The position numbers were made by a program, and so were the translations under genes. Source: Blastomussa wellsi (lineage: Eukaryota > Cnidaria > Anthozoa > Scleractinia > Plerogyridae). From it: DNA of 64,000 bases. The notes beneath the pieces were generated by a model. It worked only from the letters and a program-made list of their open reading frames with translations. It did no database searches and had not been told where the DNA came from. The DNA lies in contig OX393562.1 in assembly GCA_947652115.1 (NCBI GenBank), positions 1,981,294 to 2,045,293 of the forward strand. Direction: 5' to 3'. Below are positions 1-11,000 of the stretch, piece after piece (positions within the stretch are counted from its first letter, which is position 1; each line of letters starts with the position of its first letter).

Positions 1-1640
1 TTAAAATTTAAATTTGGTGGCTATTTTTTACCACGTAGTCGCCAAATGGCGACTGAAGGATTTTTTCATTCAGAACCCTGTTTCACAAAAGAAAAATGTG
101 ATGTTATTCTGTTTTCATTTTATCAATTTGAAGCTTTTGAACAGAAGATATGATTATCATGATAGTATTGGTACAGTGTAGAATAGCCAGTTAGCTCAAA
201 AGTGTTAGAAATGTAAGGGAAACATTAAATTTGGACCGATTAAATTATACTTCTGGCATATTCAGAAAACACATCCCTCCTTCCAAGCTCAATATAATGA
301 CCAAAAAAGAATTAAATTTACCCAAGCAACAAATGCTCTTTAGTCAACCTACTTGGTGATACCCAGAACAGTTTACAAGTACAATGAACACAGTAACTGT
401 TGGACCCTGTTTATATGGACACCAACAATATTATAAAAAGTGTCTGCTTTAGCAAAACATCTATACTGAATGAGCAAGCTCATAGTTACTACAGTAGAAA
501 CACTGTCCATAATAATGAGATCATATTCCAGGCCGGGATCCATAAACAGAGTTCAACTGTACGTGTAATCAAACCATTACTGGAGTGTCTTCCCAGATGA
601 CATCTGGTGCTGCAACTCAAACAAAAGCACAACTGTTCTACAAAATACCTAATCCCTGGTTAACACTGAAACTTAACCTTTATTAGCCCCACGCTTACAC
701 CAACAAACCTCAATCATAACTGAAATTTTGACAAAAGTTTCAAACAATTCCATATTGCTGAACTGCAAGCTCACAAACTTTAACTGAATGCCATTAACAT
801 GTAGAAATTTGTTACAATCGCAACTTTAGAACTAACTCCGGGACTCTTGGATAATGACCATACGTTCAAGTGTTAAAATGGCCCAATTAGATATCAAAAT
901 TATTTAATGGCAACCTAAATGGTAGGTGATGGCCATGAAGTGTCTCAAGTACAGCAGTAGTTGTAGTTATATGAATCAGAAATTCAACTTCTCCAGATCT
1001 ACTTATAGATGGATAATTTAAGACACCTTGACCCTGTAAGACATGTAGACTGCGTAACTTAGCTAAAACTAATGAAATTATAAGCTAGGAAAAACTATCA
1101 TCTGTTTAGTGAAATAACTGTGACCGTGCACGGGAAAACGTACCTTAACGCTTATCCGTTAAACGGCTAAAAACTAATGGGTAGTTAACTGATAGTTAAC
1201 AGCCTTGAAAGCGTTCTAACGCTTTGTCCTAACGGTCTAACAGCAAGCTTGTTGTAGCTAACAGATCATTTAAGCTTGCTAACATTTTACCCTAACGCTC
1301 TAACGCCTAACTGATTCTGCCTGATGGCTCATGAAAACTGTCTAACTCTTCTGTAACCTGTTCTAACGCATAGCTGGAACCGTTAAACAGCTGAGAAAAA
1401 ATCAAACGCTTGCATCTCATGGCTTGAGCGTTAGAGGCGGAAAATGCAGTCTAGTATAATGGTAAGTTGTTCATGAACTGCCAAATATCTTCAATCACGG
1501 TCCACGATCATAAAAAAAATGCACCCAAACATAGTTGCGAATGCCAAAAGGAATGTTTCCTGTTAGGATCTCTTAGAAAATTGAAAATCACATTGATCCT
1601 TGCACTTATTTTAAATTTATAATGCTTGATTACTGCAAGA
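1..1640. other. Mitoferrin intron/flank, no exon recognised
   Basis: Expected to be intron of the mitoferrin gene. No carrier-like exon was recognised on the minus strand. Only a TAACG-rich segment (1136-1435) stands out. Confidence 0.5.
1136..1435. repeat. TAACG/CGTTA-rich cluster
   Basis: Within 300 bp the motif TAACG or its complement recurs about ten times (CCTTAACGCT, CCGTTAAACGG, TCTAACGCT, CCTAACGGTCTAAC, CTCTAACGCCTAAC, TTCTAACGC, CCGTTAAAC, GCGTTAGAG) in mixed orientation and irregular spacing. It resembles a cluster of Myb-type sites (YAACNG) or a decayed satellite. Confidence 0.4.
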
Positions 1641-1652
1641 TTTATTACCTAC

Positions 1653-4587
1653 CGTGTGAAATAGGGTTATACTTCGTTTGGTTTCCATTTATAAACTTTT
1701 TTGTTGCTTCATATGTACTGAAGTATAATGCATGTGCAGGCCCTGCTCCTAGCGCCACCACATTCATTCCCCTGAAAGGTGCTAAAAGTCCTTCTTTTCT
1801 TACCATACATGTGATTGCATGGTAAATACTTTTGTAGACAGCATTTGGATGCGGGCACAGACACTGCATTCTTGTCTGCAAAGAAAAATCAGCAAATCTT
1901 GGATAACTACAAGTACATATATTCATAGACATTAGAACAACTTATAAATAACTCAACTTCAGTTGGTTAAATTTATCTTTTTTTAATTTTAATTTACACA
2001 TGCTTGACTGCATACTCCAGTCAAAAAACAAAAAAGAGAAACAAAAGGGAATTAGTTTCCTATTGTAGTAAAGATATAAAATAATAAATGTAATTATAAA
2101 TCCAGTTCATATCTAAGTGGTACTGTCAAAATTTACCATTTCTAAAGTTTCAACAACCTTCCACTTGAAATCAAATTCATACAAAGATTAGAAAAGATTA
2201 GAAAAACTTCAGGATGAGGGTCTCTTCATTTACTTGGGTTCATACATCTTGTAAAAGACGTCTTGAAACAATACACGTATTCTTTCTACCCATTGAAATG
2301 CAAATTAGTGGTGCTGCATGTCTAGAGTATAGTTTACCAACATTGATTATTATGCAAGTGAATATGACTTGTTCATGATTCTCAGCCTCTTTTATAAGGT
2401 TTGTAGTTACTTGGATGTCTTCAGATTTATAATAAGACATTCCCTTACATGTAGGTCTATGTTCAATACAGTGCACACAATAGTGCATTATGTTACATAA
2501 CTGTGCTACAATCATCTTACCAACATGTATCTAAGAGGGCCTGTTTACATGCAGAGAGGGAGGGTGCCATGGCTAGCCGGGTTTCCCGGCTGGAAGGACG
2601 GAAACAGAGCCGGCCTTTACATGCAGAATACCCAGCCCTTCTACCAGAGTTGAGAAAGCATCATCGAAGCATGACATGGTGTGGGAAAATCATGTAGTTC
2701 CAAATGATTGAAGGAACTCAGTCATCCTCAAAGCAGTTATAATATTTTAATTGCCAAGCTCTTGGAAATTTACTTGTTGCCTTTTTTCTAGGTTCTTTTT
2801 GGGTGAATCAGCATAGGTAATCCTTTTTCGAAAACTTTGAATTAATTATCACACTGTTTGGGTTCAGAATGTATACCTCCAGTGGCAAACAAGGACATAT
2901 GAATTGTTGTTCACAGGGTCGTCCCTAACAGCCAGCAGCTGGCAGAATTAACCGGCTACTTTGGTCGTTTGTGCAGGCTACTTTTGTGATTTTTTTTATT
3001 CCAATACAGTACACTGGTGCAAATAGATGAAAATGATAATCACCATCCAGCTACTTCCAATAATTTTTGCCAGCTACTTCAAACGGTGTGGCCAACCCTG
3101 TGTTCATGATGTGTCCTTCGGTAAGCAAATGAGGAAACATTTGTTGCGGACACAAAATGTTTCTGAATAAAATCAGAAACATTTTGTCTGTAACAATGCT
3201 GTGTGCACAGACAAACAGGGAAACATCTCTGTCCGCAACAATGGTCTCGTCAACCAAAGGCAACCCTCCTCCCAAATTACCTTGGCCGAGCTAACTTTTC
3301 ACCAAGACGTTGAAAAATTCTACCAACCGTTTATTTTATCATACCAGAGTTGTCTCGGAGAGCAAGACAACTCGGGTAGGTGAGTTGTCTCATCTCAGCA
3401 GGTAGGGTAACCCTGGCAGACGGAACAACTTTTTCTCACATAAAAACTGTGGCAATCCTACCCGGGACAACTCACGGCATGGCAAGTGTCATGTGATGTA
3501 TGGATTTTAGGCTTTACTCACAAATTTGCACTCAAGAAATAAAATTTAACTCAGCAAGACCTCCAGAGATTGAATGAACGAAAGAAACTCAAAGGGAGAA
3601 CAATTACTGGCGATTTGGTTATTACAATACCTTATGACTAATCAAGCAGGGTTAACTTTTACTCAGCTGACAGGAATAATTTTTTGCCATATAAATGCTT
3701 GATAAAGTTGCCTTGGGAGAAGGGTTGTCTCGGGAAGACGAGACCAAACAAATAAGGCCTTAGGGCTGGTTCATACGTCTAACTTTACATGTGCCGAATC
3801 TAATGCAAATGAGAAAACTCTATTGTTTTCCCTCATTTGCATTAGATTCGGCAAATGTAAAGTTCGACGTTTGAACAGGGCCTTAGCCACCAAAATATTA
3901 TCAACAATTATTTGTAATGTACTTGGAACTTTGTTGTAAACTTTCATTTCGGAGGGAAAATCCACATTAATTTTCATCTCTTGACATTAAATGCTGTTGT
4001 TATTTTGAGCTGATGGGTCGAAAATGAACGAGGCAAACAATCATTGGACAGTTATCCCTCAATAATTCCCGAGAACGATATCTGACCGAATATCGACGTG
4101 TTTCATGACGTCGGCAAACAAACAAAATAAAGCACTGGGCAATAATTAACGCTGTGATTAAAATATTCACAAATTTTTAGCGAAAAGTTATCGTTAATGA
4201 TTAGACTATTCTTCACGCGAAAACGCGAGATCTTGAGTAAAATTGAACTTCAACCCAAATGACGTAATATCACATTTCACGAAGGCACGCTTTGAGAAGC
4301 CAAAAAGAGACGTTTTAACTTACAACATGATTTGCCTTGTGAAAGTCCATCAGGGCATCCCTATACACTACAGTTGTTAAATTCTGACAAGAAGCCCGTA
4401 AACTAATTGATCGTACCTTTACAACGTCGACGGGGTACATTACGCAATGTTCCATTACTCCAGCTAGCGCGCCTGCAGCGAGATGAACAGTAACTTTCTC
4501 TGTTGGCAGGCTTTCATACTCAGAATCATCCATAGAGAGGGGTAAAGTGATCGAATCCAGTCTTGCAGTAGTTTTGAACGGCTTCAA
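1653..4587 (-). CDS. SLC25A28/37-like: Mitoferrin-type mitochondrial iron carrier (SLC25A28/37), 5' exons only
   Basis: Two coding exons join in phase: 4587-4417 (ATG to GTTGTAAAG, donor gtacga) and 1875-1653 (acceptor tttgcag, donor gtaggt). The first encodes about 57 residues with [22 protein letters not shown]; the second continues TRMQ and ends in [19 protein letters not shown]. The junction rebuilds the mitochondrial-carrier signature PxDxxKxR, and the AGPAHA(L/M)YF stretch is typical of mitoferrins rather than carriers in general. Mitoferrins import iron across the inner mitochondrial membrane for heme and Fe-S cluster synthesis. About 130 of an expected 330-370 residues are present; carrier repeats 2 and 3 were not seen and presumably lie beyond position 1. 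The 2.5-kb intron holds two small transposon relics. Family call is firm; the choice between SLC25A28 and SLC25A37 is not meaningful outside vertebrates. Confidence 0.9.
2914..3100. mobile_element. CAG...CTG MITE, 6-bp TSD
   Basis: The 187-bp unit begins CAGGGTCGTCC, ends GGCCAACCCTG and is flanked on both sides by TGTTCA (2908-2913 and 3101-3106). It is noncoding, in mitoferrin intron 1. hAT-like ends with an unusually short duplication. Confidence 0.65.
3768..3888. mobile_element. Foldback element, about 120 bp
   Basis: The arm CTAACTTTACATGTGCCGAA... with TCTAATGCAAATGAG is repeated in inverted form (CTCATTTGCATTAGA...) after a short spacer, giving one long imperfect hairpin. Confidence 0.65.
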
Positions 4588-5034
4588 TAAGACAAAAATT
4601 TACTTCTTTCTTAACACCAAATGCACCTTTTACACACTGTTAAAATCCACCCGCCATGCACAAGAGACTTGGAGTGTAAGCCCACGTGACTAGTTTTGTC
4701 CAATCGGACGCGAGAATAGAGAGCAAGAACCAATGAGATTACGTATTTCACAGAGGGCAATGACAGCGTGACTAAAGGCTGGAAACCCACACGCGGTGTT
4801 TTGGTGAATTTTTGTATTCTGTACAATGAAATGGTCAAATGAGCACACACGCACATAGTAGATCTACCATTCTTTGCACTGCGAAAATCCACGCACTTTA
4901 TAAGGATGCCTGTTAAGCTATATCGAATGATAAACGCAAATGTTGAATTCGAATAACACAACAGACCGAGTTGACGCTGCATAACGTGACCGCGTTACAT
5001 CATCAGCCATTCGGAGATTTTGTATTTTTAAAAT

Positions 5035-5481
5035 ATGCAGTTATTTACGGTACACAACACGCAAAGTTTATTTAGACATGATAAGAAAAGTTCTACTTTG
5101 CGCGTAAGGGTCTGGTTTTGCTGGTCTTGGAAAGTTAACGAGGAAGACAGAAAAAATTCAACTTTAAGGTTATTCCGTCCGAGAAAACTCGGGAAGTCGT
5201 CGTTTCCTTTCGAGCAGGTTTCTGAATATTTACTGCTGTCAGAAGTGATATATGCATATACATGTAGTCAGTTCTCTCAGCTGGAAATCCTCAAAAGATC
5301 CAACAAATGGGAAAATTGTACAATTGACAACAAACATTTCGCGATTCCCAGAATGTCCAAATATTCTAAAAATAAAAACGAAAGAATTTCAAGTCACGTA
5401 AAACAGCTGAAACTAAAAAGACATTCTGTATTTCTTGGAAGTTCGCGTTCCCAGTCTAACCCAGCAGAGGACTGGGTATGA
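5035..5481 (+). CDS. Unrecognised 148-residue open frame
   Basis: A single-exon frame starting about 450 bp from the mitoferrin ATG on the opposite strand. It is basic and Lys/Ser/Arg-rich with no recognisable domain, signal peptide or membrane helix. It could be a lineage-specific gene from a divergent promoter, but chance is as likely. Confidence 0.15.
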   Translation: MQLFTVHNTQSLFRHDKKSSTLRVRVWFCWSWKVNEEDRKNSTLRLFRPRKLGKSSFPFEQVSEYLLLSEVIYAYTCSQFSQLEILKRSNKWENCTIDNKHFAIPRMSKYSKNKNERISSHVKQLKLKRHSVFLGSSRSQSNPAEDWV

Positions 5482-5609
5482 CTGCCCAAAATCGATTCCT
5501 ACCACACGAAAGAGCATCCAAGCTTTCAGATTGTGAGATTTGACCGTCATTGGATTAAAGGGAAGTCAAATAGTCAATGGTGGGTCTTAAGATCACTCAG
5601 TAGGCTTTT

Positions 5610-6690
5610 AAGGTCGGAACACACGAGGCGACAGGTCGCTGCGATATATTGTCACCTCGTATGAACACGCGTTAAGACAACGCTGTTTTCTCTCATTTTG
5701 TTGGGTGTCTAGAACCCCACCAACCAACAACATCTTCACGGAAAACGTCATACCTTGTCCTTCCAAAGCGAACTTATGAAAGCTAAAACAAATCTTGCAA
5801 ATATAAATGAGCCAACGCAATTAACAGCATGCAGCAAAAAAAGTGCAAATGACATGCAAAGGTGTCAAACTACTAAAGGGAAACCCTAACGTCCGGTTAC
5901 AATCAGTATGGCTCTATTTGAAAAAAAAACACCTCCAAATGTATAATAGTGTGTCCTTTATAACTATTAAATGAGAAGTGAAACAAACCGGCAAATGAAC
6001 AAATGTCCTGTCGTGTAGTCCTGTCCTGTCAACCCCATTTTTACAAAAGACATTTCAACAGAAACATAACAGAAATCGGTTCGTTACACAATGTTTCCAC
6101 TGTGTTACGTGGCCAAGGCAAGCCAATCTTTCGCGTTTTCGATGTCTGTGTTATCGAGGTCTGCGTTTTTCCATCTGATTTTGTGCGACACAATTTTCGC
6201 AGAAATGCAACGTACGTCGGCTGCGACTTGTTCCGACCCCCGACCTTTTCAAGGTCGGAACACATGTACACGAGGAGAAAGGTCGGAACACACAAGACCG
6301 ACAAATCGCTGCCACATGTCGCCTTGTGTGTACGTTTCATTTCTGGCGAAAATTTTGTCAGCGACAAAATTTGTCGCTGCGACGTGTTGCACAAAATCAA
6401 AGCAGTTTGAATTTGTGCGACAGGTGGCAGCAACAAAATGAGCGAAAACAATGTTGTCGTAGCGTGTGTACACACAAGGCGACAAATCGGGTTTCCCTCG
6501 GTATAAAAACCTGTGACTTTTTTCTTTGTTTTTGAGCTATTGTTTTCCTGTTCTATATTGTTTCGAGGTTCTTTGTTGTCTTGTTAGCTCTTTGTTTTAC
6601 GTCACTGGTGAGTTTCACAGGTTTTTACACCGAGGATGAGCCGACAAATCACTGCGACCTGCGGCAGCGATTTGTCGGCTCAACTAGTAG
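5610..6690. repeat. Cluster of GGTCGGAACACAC / GGCGACAAATCG repeats
   Basis: AAGGTCGGAACACA(C) recurs at about 5611, 6250 and 6279. The companion motif CGACAAATCGCTGC recurs in both orientations up to 6490, and a short palindrome around GCCGACAAATC...GATTTGTCGGC lies at 6640-6681. Looks like overlapping transposon ends. Open frames here are by-products. Confidence 0.5.
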
Positions 6691-6846
6691 TGGAGTGGGG
6701 GTTGGGGAGGCCAGAGTGGCCCTTTCCTGCTTCGAGGTCACTTGTATTCTGACTGGAATGCTCAAAACTTCTAAAATATTGGTGAACAAATTGTTCCTTG
6801 ATCCTGTCAAACAAAACTGTTATAAAACGAAAAGTTTCTTTTTTTG

Positions 6847-7280
6847 CAGGATCTCTTTACATTGCTAACTACTAAAGCTTCCGATTCACACTCGGAACCT
6901 TTTTCAAGTGATGGGAGGCGTTTTGTCACGTGAATTAGTTGGCGAATCACGTGACTAAACGCCTTGGAGTTCACAACGTCACGAGATTATCAACAACCGC
7001 AGTTGGAGATCACCTGAAAGAGCGCTTGCTGGAAATCACTTATTCTTCGATACTAGCAAGAGAAGAAGACACTCACAAAAGAAGAATGCGAGCAGTCATT
7101 GAAATTGCATTCCAGGCCCCGACTTTAAACAAGGACAGGGGATACGAACTCTCGGCGATCTACCAAGGCGTTTTGTCACGGGATTCACCAGCAACTAATT
7201 CACGTGACAAAACGCCTCCCATCAGTTGAAAAAGGACCCGCGAGGGAATCGAAAGCTCGTAACAATATAAAGAGATCCTG
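6847..7280. mobile_element. Long-TIR MITE, 434 bp
   Basis: CAGGATCTCTTTA at 6847-6859 is mirrored by TAAAGAGATCCTG at 7268-7280. Inside, GGGAGGCGTTTTGTCACGTG... near 6912 is mirrored by CACGTGACAAAACGCCTCCC near 7200-7220. No transposase. Confidence 0.7.
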
Positions 7281-7808
7281 AAGAAAGAAACGTTTTGCTT
7301 AAAATTAAAATATTCTTTGGTGAAACGACGGATGTTGTGCAAGCAATACCATCAAACCCTTATCAAAGCTTCCTTGTTGAGTTTATTCCTTCTTTAACAA
7401 CTGGTACATCCAAGTACATAATGGCTAAAACCCATCACAAAACATAGTATGCGTAAAGATAATTGCTCTTAAAACATATCACGAGAGTTAATCATAAAAA
7501 ATACAATTAATTTCAATAAAGCAATAATTAAAATTTAGAAGATTCTTGTTTCCTCTCTCGATGTTCAAACTACTAGGTAAAAACTAGGTTAAAAACTTCC
7601 TCCAATCTTTCCTTCTCTACTCTGACGTCTCTTTTCAAAATAATAAATTCTGACCAACCGCAAACAATGCAACATGCCTGTCAGAAACCAGAGAAAAAAC
7701 TATAAACTGCAGAAAAGTGCGGGAAAGTTCACCTGCACGAAACATGCGCCCAATCGCTGAAAAGCGCGGGAAAAGACACGTGCAACAAATCGCGATTGCC
7801 AGGTGCCA

Positions 7809-7885
7809 TGATTGGCTGCTCAATTTAAGTCGACGCTCTGATTGGCTGCTCAAATTAAGTGGACGCTCTGATTGGCTGCTCTGAG
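7809..7885. repeat. 30-bp tandem repeat carrying inverted CCAAT boxes
   Basis: TGATTGGCTGCTCAA... repeats exactly every 30 bp at 7809, 7839 and 7869 (third copy truncated). Each copy has ATTGG, the reverse complement of CCAAT. About 140 bp beyond the FANK1 stop. Confidence 0.7.
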
Positions 7886-8019
7886 TTTTATGTTTGTAGT
7901 AGGTTTGAAACCTGTAAGAACTCTAAACAGCAAAGAGTTTTATGTTTCAAATTCACTGACACCGCGCTGAACATAAAAGAAGCATTCCTCCAATTCATAC
8001 AGTTTTAATATTCTTGATG

Positions 8020-11000
8020 TTAGCTGTCGATCCACTCCATATCCTCTGACTGAGTTTCGTCTTTTTCAGCTTCGGCATCTGCAGAACTTTCGTGCATCAG
8101 CGATTCAAGGTAGGCAATCACTCCCTGTAACGGAATGAGAAAACATTTCAGCACATAACTGAAACTAGTAATGACTACTAATTTTCGCTTGAATTTCTTT
8201 CTATTACAACCCAGATTTAACGAAAAGACATCGATCTTTTAGAGAGAGACTGACAAAGATAAGTTTATTTGACTTTTTCTTCCAACAATTTAATTTAGAC
8301 GACTTGGCACACAAAAAGTTTGGGATATGCATCAAAAAAATGGTCTGGAAGATAGGGTTCAAATAATAATGAGAAAATTTTTGTTTAAAATTTAAACTGC
8401 TTAATTTTAACTGATAGCTGAGATTTGCAAAATTAACCGAAAGTTGCAAATTGAGTTGAAATTTTAACAGTTAACTCAAATTCTAACACGTAATCCAACC
8501 CTTCGTAAACATGGCCTCTTGTTCATAATATTTATTCACTACTGATACCTTTCTTCCAAAGGACTTGGCAAAATCAAGGGCTGTCTTCTCATACTGAAAA
8601 CATTCAAAAGAAAATCAAATTATTATCAATTTGTAAGAAATAACCAGGAACAACTGAAAAACAGAAAATTACAGTGTGAAAATCCTTTTGACACAATGAA
8701 CTTTTGTTTGTTACCAACAAAAAGAACCTACAGAAAGTTCAATTTTCATGGAAATATTTAAAGAGGCTGAAAGGGTTTCAGCTGCATGCACACTTTCATT
8801 GCTTGTTTCAGCTTGGGATCCAAATTTCCATTAACACGCACACGCCACATCTGAACCGGAAATTAAACGTGCAAAAAACATTTACCCTGAAACCAAATAA
8901 CAAAGCACAAACCTCATTTTCAGCAAATATATTTGCGCCATTTTCCACAAGAAGCTCAACCAAGGCAAGATTTCCATTAAGAGCAGCTGCCTAAAATGAT
9001 TCCCGAAATGAAACACAGTAAGACAACAAGCATTCATTACTGGCTGTTGATAATACATAACACATACCTTTAAACAGAAATGCAGTGATTGCATATTGAC
9101 AATGCACATATTAAAATATTTACAATATGCACTGATATTGATTGACAAGAATTAATTATGTCATTAGAAAGGGTAAATTGTATGTGAGTTCAACGTGATG
9201 TGCAATCATGTTTCTGAGAACTGACAGAGTTCTGAGGTGAAGGATTGCCGAAAAACACTTTGCACAATGCCTAGTTACCTCCACTAATGAAAATAGAACA
9301 CGTTTTGCCAGTATGCCCTGCTTTTAAAGGGAAGCTTTTGAATCAAGTTGATTTTAGGTAGTCTAAAATAGTGTCTAAATCATAAATTTAACAAGAACTT
9401 TGAGTGTTCACACTAGTTTCAGATCACGTAATAACAGTTGTAGTCTCTCAGACTGTACCTAATTCTATGATCAAATACTCGACTGAAGTGAGCAAATTCA
9501 TTTCTCCTCTTTCATTAAATAAGGCTGTATTTCTAATAAACCTAGAGGGTTTTAACAACTAAAGGTACTATCAGATCCATTCTTGAATGACTTAACATGA
9601 TTAGCATAGCACCATTAATGAAGACTTTCTAATTTTGTCCATTTTGTTGACATCTGCTCCATTTTCAATCAAAATTCCAGCCACCTCTACACTGCCATTC
9701 ATAGAGGCTAAAGGAAAAAGAATAATGAAAGAATGTAACTAACACAAAGAAACAGAAGTTTGATGACTTGTGACAAAAAAGTATAACCAACTGTAAAGCT
9801 AACATTTTACCAATATTATAGGCATGCAATGCGCAGAGTCCTGGATTGAATGTCGAACATTATGGGTCCGCAATGCATACAAAAAGCTAGATTTTTAGCA
9901 TGAACAATCTGAAAAGATATGGTGATCAACTACTTGTCATAGTGTAAACCAAACCACATACCAAGTCTTATTAATGGCGAGCAGCCAGAATCATCTTCAA
10001 CATCAACCTGGCCATAGAATTCAAATGAGCATATTGAGGTGGCAGTAGAGTAACAACAGAACCATTTGGTAGTTTGTATGTGAACATCATAATTATTAAA
10101 AAAATATTATTTCCCAGAGAAGAAAAACACAGCGAAGGGTCAAAGGCCAGACAAAGAGGTTCTTGAAGGCATGTGGCATGTGATGACTCCAAACCAGGAG
10201 CAAAACCCAGTGGTGCTAAAATGTCTTGATCCCAATAGCATTTCTACCTATATCTAATTTCTCTGTTGGGAATAAAAGGTATTAGGTTAAATTTGTTCCA
10301 CTGCTTGCACTAGTTTAATTATTTAGATGTTGCAAGTCATGCAGAAATTCTGGTCTCACGAAGCCACCTATATTTTCTTGATCTTTAAGAAGTTCTCATA
10401 AAGTGCTACTGATGATCATACGTTAACTCCATTGTCCAGTAGCCACTGTATACAGCCTGTTTTGCCACCATCTACTGCCCAGTGGATGCAGTGAGATCCA
10501 CCATTGTCTCTGGTATCTACTGAAGCACCTTGTTCAAACAGCTGAAGAGCAACTTTCAAATGGCCACCAAAGCAGGCTAGCATCATACTGAAGACAAAAT
10601 AGTAAAGAGCCTTTCAAGTCCACGGACTCATAGCTCTTGGCACTTAACTCCACCTTATGCAGCAAAGAGTATGGCAAACCCCCCCCCCCCCTACCCCCCC
10701 CCCCCCTTCCCCAAGGATGCGATGCTAGTCCATCTCCAGGTTGGCTCCCTGACATCCTGCTAGGTCATGCAGTCATGCAGAGATGATGCACAGTTTTTAA
10801 TAACTTTTGAATGCTATAAAAAGTCAGCATTTGATAAAAAGGAGAAACAAAAGGTATCATGCATTTCGAACTGGTGCAAACGTTTATTTTTGCGAAAAAA
10901 TATTTTGGGGTTAGGTGCACAGTCACAGGCAGAAATGCATTCAGCAAAATGCATGCCCTTTTCTGTCAAATTATTTTATATTTGCTTTTATTCAATGTGT

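Noticed and set aside
6003..6485. Several overlapping frames of 70-144 residues on both strands
   Set aside because: They coincide with the GGTCGGAACACA repeat cluster, where inverted repeats open frames on both strands.
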